64,000 nucleotides of DNA from Hamadaea sp013361475 (GTDB lineage Bacteria > Actinomycetota > Actinomycetes > Mycobacteriales > Micromonosporaceae), in assembly GCF_040654195.1 (NCBI RefSeq), contig NZ_JBFAHM010000012.1, positions 62,001-126,000 of the forward strand. Direction: 5' to 3'. This document shows positions 1-8,252 of the stretch, one piece after another; within the stretch, counting starts at the first letter, position 1; every line of letters starts with the position of its first letter. The position numbers and the translations under genes are program-made. Below the pieces are notes generated by a model. The model was given only the letters and a program-made list of their open reading frames with translations. It did not search any database and had not been told where the DNA came from.

Positions 1-1
1 G

Positions 2-1759
2 GAGGACCGGTTCGCGTTGCTGCGCGGCGGGGATCGCAGCGCACCCGACCGGCATCGGACGCTGCTCGCGGTCATCGACTGGTCGTGGAACCTGCTGGCC
101 GAGCGGGAGCGCCGGGCGCTGCGCTGGCTGTCGGTGTTCCACGACGGGTTCGATCTCGACGCCGCGGAGGCGATGCTCGGCGGCGACGCGTTGACGGCGG
201 TGCAGGATCTGGCGGACCAGTCGTTGCTGACCGTCGTCGAGACCGATTCCGGCGGCGTGCGCTACCGGATGCTGGAGACCGTCCGCGAATTCGGCCGCAT
301 CCAGCTGATCGCGGTCGGCGAGGACAGCGCGGCCGAGCACGCCCAGCGTGCCTGGGCGGTGGCGTTCGCCGCACGGCACGCCCGCTCGTTGTTCAGCCGG
401 CGGCAGTTCGACGTCGTCGACGCGATCCGGCCCGAGGAGGGCAACCTCTCCGATGTGCTGCGCCGGGCCTTCGCCACGGCCGACCCGGCGGCCGCGATGC
501 AGATCCTCGCGGCGCTGGCCGGGTACTGGATGATCCGGGGCGAACATCCCCGGCTGCTGGTGGTGATCGAGGCGGCCGCGAACGTGGTGGCGGGCTGGAC
601 GCCCCCGCCGGAACTGGCCGACGCCACGCGTACGGCGATCGCGATGACCCTCAACGGCGCCCTCGTCGCCAACTCACCGCATACCGACCTGCTTCGGGAC
701 GCGTTGCGGGCGCTCGGGCCGGGCGACCACGATCGATGGATCGCCGCCATGGTCACCATGCTGATCGACATCGACCCCCACTCGGCCGACGGTTTCCTGC
801 AGCAACTGCGTACGCACGCGGAATCCCCGGACCGGGAGATCGCCGCCCTGGCCTTGCCGTGGCTGAGCCAGGCCTTGGAGAACATGGGCCACCCGGACGC
901 GGCCATGGACGCCGCCGAGCGCGGCCTGCAGCTGGCCGACGACACGACCGGCCCGTGGTCGCAGGCGATCATGCACACCATGGCGGCACAGCTGGCGATG
1001 CAGCTCGGCCGGGTCAAGGACGCCTCGCTCCACGCGCATGCCGCGTTGCCGGTGCTCGACCGGCTCGGCGCGCAGGACGACGCCATCCAGCTGCGGTCGC
1101 TGCTCGCCCTGGCGCTCATCTCCGACGGCGACCTCGACCGCGCTGCCGCGCAGCTGGCCCAACTCGGCGACTCGACGGAGTTCGAGGGTGCCATGGCCGG
1201 CCGGCTGTCCTTCGACCTGGGCCAGGCCGAGCTGGATCTGGCCCGCGGCGACGTCGAGACGGGACTGGCCGGTTACCGTACGGCCGGGTTGCGAGTCCGT
1301 GAGCTGCGGATGCCGCTCCTGGAAAAGACCGGGCTGGAGCCGTGGCTGCTGGTGGCCGAGGCGACCAACCTGGCCGCGCACGCCTACTACGCACCGGCCG
1401 ACGACCCGGTCGGTGCCGCATTGTTCGCGGAGAACCGGCAGCGGGCGTCGCTCGTGCTCGATCCGAACCATCCCTATCTGGACTACCCGGTCTGCGGTCT
1501 GGTGCTGTTCGCCCTCGGAGCGTGGGGACTGCTCCGCGACGCGCTGCCCGTCGAGAAGGCGGTCCGGCTGATCGCACTGGCCGACCGGTTCGCGTACAAC
1601 CGGAGCATGCCGACGCTGGCCTGGGAGCGGATCGCCCCGCGGGCCGAGGAACGGGCGCCCGGGCTGCTCGCCGCGTTGGCCGCGGAGTACGGCGACCGGC
1701 GCGGCCCCGACCTGCTCGACGAGGCGCGAGACCTGGTCGAGCGGATCGGGGCCGGCTGA
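2..1759 (+). CDS. AfsR/SARP-like STAND regulator, C-terminal part (5' truncated)
   Basis: The frame is open from base 2, so the gene starts left of the window and only about 585 C-terminal residues are visible. The visible part opens with RHRTL, DWSWNLL and RALRWLSVF, the conserved helices that follow the NB-ARC/STAND nucleotide-binding core in AfsR/SARP-type and related actinobacterial regulators. A degenerate winged-helix (DLADQSLLTV, YRMLETVREFG) and a long Ala/Leu-rich helical region consistent with TPR-like repeats follow. Any BTAD/DNA-binding domain and the P-loop lie outside the window. Family knowledge: such proteins are ATP-dependent transcriptional activators, often of secondary metabolism. 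It converges with the DrrAB-like ABC genes three bases after its stop; regulating them is possible but unproven. Confidence 0.85.
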   Translation, partial: EDRFALLRGGDRSAPDRHRTLLAVIDWSWNLLAERERRALRWLSVFHDGFDLDAAEAMLGGDALTAVQDLADQSLLTVVETDSGGVRYRMLETVREFGRIQLIAVGEDSAAEHAQRAWAVAFAARHARSLFSRRQFDVVDAIRPEEGNLSDVLRRAFATADPAAAMQILAALAGYWMIRGEHPRLLVVIEAAANVVAGWTPPPELADATRTAIAMTLNGALVANSPHTDLLRDALRALGPGDHDRWIAAMVTMLIDIDPHSADGFLQQLRTHAESPDREIAALALPWLSQALENMGHPDAAMDAAERGLQLADDTTGPWSQAIMHTMAAQLAMQLGRVKDASLHAHAALPVLDRLGAQDDAIQLRSLLALALISDGDLDRAAAQLAQLGDSTEFEGAMAGRLSFDLGQAELDLARGDVETGLAGYRTAGLRVRELRMPLLEKTGLEPWLLVAEATNLAAHAYYAPADDPVGAALFAENRQRASLVLDPNHPYLDYPVCGLVLFALGAWGLLRDALPVEKAVRLIALADRFAYNRSMPTLAWERIAPRAEERAPGLLAALAAEYGDRRGPDLLDEARDLVERIGAG

Positions 1760-1762
1760 TCT

Positions 1763-2614
1763 TCAGATGTGCTTCTTGTAGCTGCGCACCGACAGCGGCG
1801 CGAAGATCGCGATGACCGCCGCGCAGGCCACGAGCGCCCAGCCGACGTGCGCGGTGACCTGACCGTTGTTGGCCAGGTCGCGCGTGGCGGTGACCACATG
1901 GGACACCGGGTTGACCTTCACGAACGCGGCGAGCCAGCTCGGCAGGGTCTCCACCGGGACCAGCGCGTTGGACAGGAACGTCAACGGGAACATGATCATC
2001 ATGGAGATGCCCTGGACGCTCTGCGCGCTGCGGGCCAGCGTGCCGACCCAGGTGAACACCCAGGCCAGCGACCAGCCGGCGATCATCGTGAGCACGATCG
2101 CCCCCACCACACCCGCCACGCCGCCGCCGGGGCGGTAGCCCATCGCGATACCGGTGCAGAAGGTCAGCGTGGAGGCGATGGCGTACCGCAGCAGGTCGGC
2201 GATCATCGGGCCGGCCAGGGGCGCGATCCGGGCCATCGGCAACGACTTGAACCGGTCGAACACCCCCTTCTCCATGTCCTCGCGCAGCTGCACGCCGGTC
2301 GCCATGCAGGCGGTCAGCGCGGTCTGCGCGAGGATGCCGGGAATCACGAGCGGCAGGTACGCCTGCACGCTGCCGGCGAGACCGCCGCCGAGCAGGTACG
2401 CGAACATCGCCGTGAACAGCAGCGGCTGGACGGTGACGTCGAAGAACTGCTCCGGGTTGCGGCGCATCTTCTTCGTCGCCCGCCACGCCATCGACATCGT
2501 CTGGCCGAGCGTCTGCCGCAGGCTGTTGTGTGACGTCGTACGCGCGGCGATGTCGTCGGGGGTGAGCCGGCGCGGGGCCGCCACGGGCGCCGGCGTGGTC
2601 ATCTGCAGGGTCAT
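1763..2614 (-). CDS. ABC-2 type transporter permease (DrrB-like)
   Basis: A 283-residue integral membrane protein. A cytosolic N-terminus of about 55 residues precedes roughly six hydrophobic segments, beginning with QPLLFTAMFAYLLGG and ending with a helix just before a basic tail (SYKKHI). The family fingerprints DMEKGVFDRFKSLPMAR and the late NALVPVETLPSWL loop match ABC-2 permeases of the daunorubicin-resistance DrrB group. It should pair with the upstream ATPase to export a hydrophobic compound. The start ATG overlaps the ATPase stop codon (ATGA), which shows translational coupling. The longer open frame upstream lies antisense-free inside the ATPase gene and is not used. Confidence 0.92.
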   Translation of the reverse strand: MTLQMTTPAPVAAPRRLTPDDIAARTTSHNSLRQTLGQTMSMAWRATKKMRRNPEQFFDVTVQPLLFTAMFAYLLGGGLAGSVQAYLPLVIPGILAQTALTACMATGVQLREDMEKGVFDRFKSLPMARIAPLAGPMIADLLRYAIASTLTFCTGIAMGYRPGGGVAGVVGAIVLTMIAGWSLAWVFTWVGTLARSAQSVQGISMMIMFPLTFLSNALVPVETLPSWLAAFVKVNPVSHVVTATRDLANNGQVTAHVGWALVACAAVIAIFAPLSVRSYKKHI

Positions 2615-3609
2615 CGGGCCACCTCGAGCTGGGGCTTGTCCGCGGTCGCGGATTGGTCGGAACCCTCGCCGGTGTCGTGCCCCGTCAGGGCCAGGAACAC
2701 CTCGTCGAGAGTCGGCGCGTCGACGCTCACCGACGCGATGCCGATGCCGGCTTCGCGCAGCGCGATGAGCACGTCGGCGGCCCGGTCGGCGGTGTCGAGC
2801 GCCACGTTCATGCGGCCGGACTCCGGGCTGAGCACCGGCTCCTCGCCCAGCAGACGGCGTACGGCCGCGGCGGCGGCGGGCTGGTCGGCGGCGTCGGTGA
2901 GCCGCAACTGCAGCGTCGAGTTGCCGACGGACGCCTTCAGCTCGTCCGGTGTGCCCTCGGCCACCTTGTGCCCGCGATCGATGACTGCGATCCGGTCGGC
3001 GAGCTGGTCGGCCTCGTCCAGGTACTGCGTGGTGAGCAGCACAGTGCAGCCGTCGGCGACGAGCTGCCGGATGGTGTCCCACATCTGGCCACGCGTACGC
3101 GGGTCCAAGCCGGTGGTCGGCTCGTCCAGGAAGATCAGCGGCGGACGGGTGATCAAGCTTGCGGCCAGGTCCAGCCGCCGCCGCATACCACCGCTGAACT
3201 GCGAGATCGGCTTGTTGGCCGCCTCCTGCAGGCCGAACTGTTCCAGCAGCTGGGACGCCGTGGCGCGAGCCGCCCGGCTCGACACCCCCTGCAGCCGGCC
3301 GAACAGCCACAGATTCTCGTTGGCAGTCAGGTTCTCATCGACAGATGCGTACTGGCCGGTGACACCAAGTAACTGCCTGGTGCGATGCGGCTCACGGCGT
3401 ACGTCCACGCCGAAGATCTCCGCCCGCCCGCCGTCGATCGGCAGCAGCGTGGCCAGCATCTTCAGCATGGTGGTCTTGCCGGCACCGTTCGGGCCGAGCA
3501 CACCGTAGATCTCGCCCTGCTCGATGCGCAGGTCGACCCCGGCTACGGCGCGGAAGTCCCCGAACGCCTTCACCAGGCCCTCCGCGTGAACCGCGGGAAT
3601 GTTTCTCAT
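2611..3609 (-). CDS. ABC transporter ATP-binding protein (DrrA-like)
   Basis: A 332-residue ATPase. Visible motifs are Walker A GPNGAGKTT (about 39-47), Q-loop VTGQY (about 84-88), signature FSGGMRRRL (about 138-146) and Walker B LIFLDEP (about 158-164). The H-loop position reads TTQYLDEADQ, with Gln instead of His, as is usual in the DrrA drug-exporter subgroup. The C-terminal ~90 residues are the DrrA-type extension (DAPTLDEVFLALTG). A ribosome site GAGGGAG lies just before the ATG. It forms a two-gene operon with the permease downstream. Substrate unknown; antibiotic or lipid export is the family expectation. Confidence 0.94.
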   Translation of the reverse strand: MRNIPAVHAEGLVKAFGDFRAVAGVDLRIEQGEIYGVLGPNGAGKTTMLKMLATLLPIDGGRAEIFGVDVRREPHRTRQLLGVTGQYASVDENLTANENLWLFGRLQGVSSRAARATASQLLEQFGLQEAANKPISQFSGGMRRRLDLAASLITRPPLIFLDEPTTGLDPRTRGQMWDTIRQLVADGCTVLLTTQYLDEADQLADRIAVIDRGHKVAEGTPDELKASVGNSTLQLRLTDAADQPAAAAAVRRLLGEEPVLSPESGRMNVALDTADRAADVLIALREAGIGIASVSVDAPTLDEVFLALTGHDTGEGSDQSATADKPQLEVAR

Positions 3610-3790
3610 GATCGCTCCCTCGTGCCGGCGTCAACCGGTCGAGGAAAAGCATCCGCCGCCCCGGTTCCACCGCGCCTACACCGCGGTTTCATCGCCGCCC
3701 GCGCGGAGAATCCGCCAAGATCCGCGGCGAAATTACGCGCCACCGCTTCGCGCAGCCCGCTACCCTTCCTCGACGCGGAAGGAGACTGCG

Positions 3791-4165
3791 GTGACTGGAA
3801 CGACGACCCTCTGGCGGCCGACCGGCCCCGAGGAACTCGAACTCGTGGCTGCCTCCGGTTGGAAGGCATGGCCACCGCGCCTACCGGACCAGCCGATCTT
3901 CTATCCAGTCCTCAACGAGCAGTACGCGATCATGATCGCCCGGGACTGGAACGTGCCCGCCTCCGGCGTCGGTTACGTCACCCGATTCGAGGTCGACCGT
4001 CAGTTCGCTTCCCGTTACCCGATCCAGCAGGCCGGCGGCCGCGACATCCTCGAGCTATGGGTGCCCGCCGAAGAACTCGACGAATTCAACCAGCACATCG
4101 TCGGATTGATAGAGGTCGTCCACGAGTTCCGGCCAGACGGCGAGGCGAAAGCTCCGGCCAGGTGA
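3791..4165 (+). CDS. Small conserved protein of the 'ADP-ribosylation/crystallin J1'-annotated family
   Basis: A 124-residue soluble protein beginning at GTG 3791, preceded by GGAAGGAGA about eight bases upstream. An in-frame extension to 3599 has no ribosome site. Conserved stretches are TLWRPTGPEELELV, WPPRLPDQPIFYPVLN, DWNVPASGVGYVTRFEV and the C-terminal HIVGLIEVVHEF. I recognise these from actinobacterial and proteobacterial proteins carried in databases under the name ADP-ribosylation/crystallin J1. That name is historical and no enzyme activity should be inferred. No signal peptide or membrane segment. Stands alone downstream of the divergent ABC operon. Confidence 0.8.
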   Translation: MTGTTTLWRPTGPEELELVAASGWKAWPPRLPDQPIFYPVLNEQYAIMIARDWNVPASGVGYVTRFEVDRQFASRYPIQQAGGRDILELWVPAEELDEFNQHIVGLIEVVHEFRPDGEAKAPAR

Positions 4166-4231
4166 CCAGGGCGATAGGCGAACCCCCGGTCGTGGCGACG
4201 CTGGCTCGCCCAGTGCCGGAGGAATCTCCTG

Positions 4232-4576
4232 GTGAATGAGCTTGAGGCAACGGCTGCCAAGCCGTCCTATGTGAAGAGGAAAGGCCTGGACTCCATCATG
4301 GATGCCCTCTTGGTGGCAATGACTGCGTCGAAGGGGTCGCTTACGGCACCACCGCTGGCAGCCGCAGCGACCGTGATTGCCGGCGACGCGGCCGTGCCGG
4401 CCATGACCGTCTATGCCGACATCATGAGCGCATCTGAATGGGCCGACGGCTCGCAACAAGTCGTCGCCGCAGCCATCGAGCATCTGGGCGCAGCTCCACC
4501 GCCTGCGAGCCCGAACTTGCAGCGGACAATGGGCGGTAGCCGTCAGCCTCGTCCGCCAGCACGTCGTGGACGATGA
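4232..4576 (+). CDS. Hypothetical small protein
   Basis: A possible 114-residue protein starting at GTG 4232 with a well-placed GGAGGA (4218-4223). The N-terminal part (KRKGLDSIMDALLVAMTASKG, then Ala-rich APPLAAAATVIAG) could form a helix; the C-terminal 25 residues are basic and proline-rich. I recognise no family. The ribosome site is the main support, and low complexity and poor neighbouring coding signal argue against it. Confidence 0.35.
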   Translation: MNELEATAAKPSYVKRKGLDSIMDALLVAMTASKGSLTAPPLAAAATVIAGDAAVPAMTVYADIMSASEWADGSQQVVAAAIEHLGAAPPPASPNLQRTMGGSRQPRPPARRGR

Positions 4577-4852
4577 GCGGCTCGCTCACCGGCACGGGTG
4601 GAAGCTCATAAGCCTCCGCAACCGCCCGACGTCGGGCAGCAGGTATCGCTCCGCGGGCATGAGCGCCCCAACGGACGCGAACGCGTTGCACGACGAGCAC
4701 GGCGACCAGGATGCCCAAGGGGTGTGGCTGGCGCCACCGGGTTTCACCGGTGCGGCCGCGGACTCCTGCTGCGTCCGCGACCGCACGCGTCTGCGGTCGG
4801 AGCTCACCGGGTCGCCATCGGCGACCGTGGCGGGCCACGACATGTGCTCTCG
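4577..4852. other. Gene-poor stretch, nothing recognised
   Basis: Short open frames exist on both strands between the hypothetical gene and the hydrolase stop, but none has a ribosome site, a recognisable domain or a convincing start. The region may be decayed coding sequence or simply the downstream flank of the hydrolase. Confidence 0.4.
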
Positions 4853-5677
4853 TCAACGTCCTGCGTAGTCGAGGGCGGCGACCTCGCGGACGGCAGCGGC
4901 GACCGCCGCGTAGTCCTTTTTGAGGATCGCACCGTGGTTGCTGGGCACCTTGGCGCTGATCTTGATGTTCGGGTTGCGCTCGGTCACCCCGACGAGGCTG
5001 GTCCGGATGATCTCCTGCTCGTCGCCCTTGCTGCCGAGCGACGAGCCGGAGGCGACCACGTACCTGGTCGGCACGGTGATCGCGTCCAGCACCGGTCCGA
5101 GGTCCGCGGCCCGGGCAATCCGGCCCAGCTCGATGTTGCACTCGGCCATCTCGGTGGCGTTCATCCGCGGCGTGAGACCGGTCGGGCGCAGCAGCCGCAA
5201 CGCCCACTGGAACTGCTGGAACTGCTTGCGGATGCGCTGCTCCATGGCCTCGGTCAGCCAGTCGTAGGGCTGGGCGCCGTCCACCAGGACCGCGCCGATG
5301 GTCCGGTCCGGGTTGCGGCTGGCCCAGTGTGCGCCGACGAAGGCGCCGTAGGACCAGCCGATCACCACCGCCCGCTGCACCCCTCGGGCCGCCAGCACGA
5401 CATCGACGTCGCGTACGGCGGCCTCGAACGAGTAGTCCGCCGACGTGCCCGACTTCTTACCCCGGGCGCGTTCGTCATAGGTGATGTGGCGCCAACCGGA
5501 GCCCAGTTCGGCGATGACCCGCCGCCAGTAGCCCTGGGTGGCGAACTGACCGTTGAGGTAGATGATCGGCACACCGGAACCCCCGGTGTCGGTGACCGCC
5601 AAAGCGGTGTCGTCGACCGGCACCATGCCCGTCCAGGTCGAGTTCGTGGTGGTCGCGGCGTTCTTGTTCGTCGTCAT
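4853..5677 (-). CDS. Alpha/beta-fold hydrolase
   Basis: A 274-residue cytosolic alpha/beta hydrolase. The nucleophile elbow GWSYGA places the catalytic Ser at about 109. The oxyanion strand is IIYLNGQFATQGYW, followed by the typical YDERARGKKS turn, and the C-terminal NHGAIL supplies the likely catalytic His. The acid is probably in the VASGSSL/GDEQEI segment but cannot be assigned safely. Length and layout fit small esterases, haloperoxidase-like or epoxide hydrolase-like enzymes; substrate unknown. Monocistronic, transcribed away from the VOC relic just upstream. Confidence 0.88.
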   Translation of the reverse strand: MTTNKNAATTTNSTWTGMVPVDDTALAVTDTGGSGVPIIYLNGQFATQGYWRRVIAELGSGWRHITYDERARGKKSGTSADYSFEAAVRDVDVVLAARGVQRAVVIGWSYGAFVGAHWASRNPDRTIGAVLVDGAQPYDWLTEAMEQRIRKQFQQFQWALRLLRPTGLTPRMNATEMAECNIELGRIARAADLGPVLDAITVPTRYVVASGSSLGSKGDEQEIIRTSLVGVTERNPNIKISAKVPSNHGAILKKDYAAVAAAVREVAALDYAGR

Positions 5678-5726
5678 GCGACCACCATCCGCGTACGCCC
5701 TGACGTGGAGCTGTCACCGTCCTTTC

Positions 5727-5821
5727 ACGGCAGGCCAGAGACCTCCGCCAACGGGGTACGCCACGCCACCTACCACGATCCGGAGGGAAACGAGATCTCG
5801 TTCGGCGGCGCCCCGCTCTGA
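5727..5821 (+). pseudogene. Relic of a VOC (glyoxalase/bleomycin resistance) family gene, C-terminus only
   Basis: About 25 codons ending at TGA 5821 read GVRHATYHDPEGNEISFGG, the characteristic last strand and metal-ligand loop of VOC-fold proteins (DPxGNxI). Upstream of it there is no matching N-terminal part in frame, and the divergent hydrolase start is only about 50 bases away. This looks like the truncated end of a lost gene. Confidence 0.45.
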
Positions 5822-5869
5822 TCAGGCCGATGGCCGTGTGACGCGTCGTCGAGCCCAGACTGTCGCCGG

Positions 5870-6463
5870 CTACAGGGCTATCGGCGTACACGACCAGGCG
5901 TGATCGATGATCTCCTCGGCGGTCCAGGAGCGATCGGAGGGCCAGTAGATCATGTCAGTGAAATGCAGGCATCCCGTTCGGCGGGCAAGGCCGTCGAGTA
6001 GCCATGAGACCGTTCGATCATCACCGCCGCCCGAAGCCAGCAGTGTGCTCAGCACCTCGATTGCGGCCTGTCTGGTGAGCGGGTCAGGCAGCCGCGCCGA
6101 CCTCACGTAGTCGAGGTAGTCCTCGGCAGCGACGCCGAAGTTCGCCCATCGCTGCCGGACGGCGTCGGTGAGCTGTTCGGCGATGCGGATGGCTTCCACG
6201 GCGTCGTCCACTTCGGCGAGGACGTCGCCGTCGTTCTCAGCCTCCGGATCCAGCGGCGGGAACTCAAACAGGTCCCGGAGGTGTTCACCGCCGACGTCCC
6301 AGCTGAGGTAGAGCACGATCACATAGTGGGCGTGGCGGCGAGGCTCGATGGAAACCCAGCGGATGCCTCGACGGTCGCCGTGGAAAGCCGGGCCGAGGAA
6401 CTGCTCGATCGACGCCGACCGGCGCAGGGCGCCGACCGCGGATGACTCGCTGAGGTACCGCAT
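5870..6463 (-). CDS. Conserved hypothetical protein
   Basis: A 197-residue soluble acidic protein with no family I can name. It contains an alpha/beta-looking first half (RGIRWVSIEPRRHAHYVIVLY) followed by a helical section with many Asp/Glu (DPEAENDGDVLAEVDDAVEA), and ends with an aromatic segment (DMIYWPSDRSWTAEEIIDHAW). No signal peptide or membrane helix. The layout resembles small contact-toxin immunity-like proteins, but there is no toxin gene next to it, so that is not claimed. It is followed on the same strand by nothing. Confidence 0.65.
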   Translation of the reverse strand: MRYLSESSAVGALRRSASIEQFLGPAFHGDRRGIRWVSIEPRRHAHYVIVLYLSWDVGGEHLRDLFEFPPLDPEAENDGDVLAEVDDAVEAIRIAEQLTDAVRQRWANFGVAAEDYLDYVRSARLPDPLTRQAAIEVLSTLLASGGGDDRTVSWLLDGLARRTGCLHFTDMIYWPSDRSWTAEEIIDHAWSCTPIAL

Positions 6464-6486
6464 TCGTGGAGGCTAACCCGGCGGGT

Positions 6487-7095
6487 TCAGAAGTCCAGAC
6501 GCATGACCGCTCGGCGCACGGTCGGCCGGCTCACCTCATGCAGGCCGGCCGAGCGGAACGTGCCCGGCGATCCGACGTTCATCTCGCCCCACGTGACACC
6601 CTGCCCAGCCTTGGGCACCATCGGGTACCCCTCGACAGCTTTCGCGCCATGCGCTTTCGCGTACGCCACGGCCGCCACGGCCAACGGCCGGGTCAGGCCC
6701 TGGCGTCGAAAGCCGGCCCGGATCGCGAAGCAGACGATCGCCCACACGAGCGGGTCGTCGGGATCCTCCTGCCGGCCGGCCCACGGCACCGAGGAGCCCC
6801 GCAGCCGGCGGTAGTTTGCGCGGGGCTCGACCGCCACCCAGCCGACCGGCTCGCCGTCGAGGTACGCCACCAAGCCGCTCGTGGCTTCGGCGTCGCGAAA
6901 ACCGCACTCGGTCTCCTCGCGCAGCCGGTGTGCGCGCATCTCGACCGGCATCCGGAACCAGTCATGGTCGCCCAGCTTGATCCGCTGGCACTGGCACTTC
7001 GCCGCGCCGCCACGGCCGAACACCGTCTGCAAGTCGTCCCAGCTCGCCTCGTTAGCCGGGACGACCCTGACGTCGTCGTGCATGCTTTCCTGCAT
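6487..7095 (-). CDS. GNAT-family N-acetyltransferase
   Basis: A 202-residue protein with a GNAT core. YLDGEPVGWVAVEPR is strand beta4; the acetyl-CoA pyrophosphate loop is RRQGLTRPL in the position of Q/RxxGxG/A, with Thr in place of the second Gly. A family-specific N-terminal motif KCQCQRIKLGDHDWF, with two close Cys, marks the actinobacterial subgroup. An ATG four codons downstream (7083) is an alternative start and neither has a clear ribosome site. Substrate unknown. Stop lies 23 bases from the divergent hypothetical gene's start. Confidence 0.85.
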   Translation of the reverse strand: MQESMHDDVRVVPANEASWDDLQTVFGRGGAAKCQCQRIKLGDHDWFRMPVEMRAHRLREETECGFRDAEATSGLVAYLDGEPVGWVAVEPRANYRRLRGSSVPWAGRQEDPDDPLVWAIVCFAIRAGFRRQGLTRPLAVAAVAYAKAHGAKAVEGYPMVPKAGQGVTWGEMNVGSPGTFRSAGLHEVSRPTVRRAVMRLDF

Positions 7096-7321
7096 ACCAC
7101 ACTGGTCCGACGATGAGCGGTCGCCGACGCACGGTCCTGGCCGGCCTCCAGCTCACGATCAGCGCGAAACGGCGAAGCCGACAATGCAGTTCGTCGATCC
7201 GCGGTACGCCGGGTGGGGTCGCCGTGTTCGACGGTGCTGGGATCGTCGCCCGGACCCGCCGACGCCGGCAGCCACCTAAGCTGGTGTTTGCGAAAAATCA
7301 GAGCAAAAGGAGGATGCGCGG

Positions 7322-8209
7322 ATGAACGACTCGAAACGGCAGAGAATGAAGGAAGATGCGGGCTTCATCGCCGCGCTGGACCAGAGCGGCGGCAGCACAC
7401 CGAAGGCGCTGGCGCACTACGGAGTCCCCGAGTCGGCGTACTCGTCGGAAGACGTCATGTTCGACCTGATGCACGAGTTTCGCAGTCGGATCATGGCCGC
7501 GCCGGCCTTCCGAGGGGACCGCATCCTGGGCGCGATCCTGTTCGAGCAGACGATGGACCGCGAGGTGGGCGGCGTTGCCGTGCCACGCTACCTGTGGGAG
7601 CAGCGGAACGTGGTCCCGTTCGTCAAGGTCGACGAAGGACTGGCAGCCGAGGCCGACGGTGTCCGGCTCATGAAGCCGTTCACCAAGCTTGAGAGTCTGC
7701 TTGACCGTGCGGTTGGCCGGCAGGTGTTCGGTACGAAGATGCGCTCATTCGTGAGTCGTGCCGATCCTGCGGGCATCGCCGCGGTCCTCGACCAGCAGTT
7801 CGCCTATGCGCTGCAGATCGTCGACGCCGGACTGATGCCGATCATCGAGCCAGAGGTCGACATCGCCAGCGCCGAGAAGCAGCAGGCCGAAGAACTGCTG
7901 AAACAAGGCATCCTCGAACGCCTGGAGAGTATCCCCGAGGCAAGCGAGGTCATGTTCAAGCTCACCATTCCCACGCAGGACGACTTCTATGGCGACTTGA
8001 TCCGGCATCCGAAGGTGCTTCGGGTGGTGGCGTTGTCGGGAGGCTACTCGCAGCAGGAGGCCAACGAGCGATTGGCAAGAAACCATGGCTTGATCGCCAG
8101 CTTCTCGCGCGCGCTGACGGAAGGACTGCAGCGGCAGCAGAGTGACGAGGAGTTCAATCGGGTTCTGGCCACGTCGATCGCGGCCATCCACGCGGCCTCC
8201 ACAACCTGA
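7322..8209 (+). CDS. fda: Class I fructose-bisphosphate aldolase
   Basis: A 295-residue Schiff-base aldolase (fructose 1,6-bisphosphate to dihydroxyacetone phosphate plus glyceraldehyde 3-phosphate). Diagnostic segments: FIAALDQSGGSTPKAL near the N-terminus, ILFEQTMDREVGG, PFVKVDEGL, PIIEPEVD, and VMFKLTIPTQ with the predicted Schiff-base Lys at about 213; LSGGYSQQEAN follows. Length matches the bacterial single-domain class I family (about 295). An ideal AAAGGAGG sits eight bases before ATG. Monocistronic, with a 225-base upstream region that presumably holds its promoter. Most actinobacteria rely on a class II enzyme, so this may be an additional isozyme. Confidence 0.95.
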   Translation: MNDSKRQRMKEDAGFIAALDQSGGSTPKALAHYGVPESAYSSEDVMFDLMHEFRSRIMAAPAFRGDRILGAILFEQTMDREVGGVAVPRYLWEQRNVVPFVKVDEGLAAEADGVRLMKPFTKLESLLDRAVGRQVFGTKMRSFVSRADPAGIAAVLDQQFAYALQIVDAGLMPIIEPEVDIASAEKQQAEELLKQGILERLESIPEASEVMFKLTIPTQDDFYGDLIRHPKVLRVVALSGGYSQQEANERLARNHGLIASFSRALTEGLQRQQSDEEFNRVLATSIAAIHAASTT

Positions 8210-8215
8210 TCACCC

Positions 8216-8232
8216 CACCGCGAACGGCGGTG
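8216..8232. terminator. Weak hairpin between convergent aldolase and universal stress genes
   Basis: CACCGC (8216-8221) and GCGGTG (8227-8232) form a perfect 6-bp stem with a 5-base loop seven bases after the aldolase stop. There is no U-tract, so it is only a candidate terminator. Confidence 0.3.
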
Positions 8233-8252
8233 CCCAGAGAGCACGCCCTATT

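Noticed and set aside
4598..5737. Plus-strand open frame antisense to the alpha/beta hydrolase
   Set aside because: Only its last ~25 codons (VOC relic) look like real protein; the rest mirrors the hydrolase gene.
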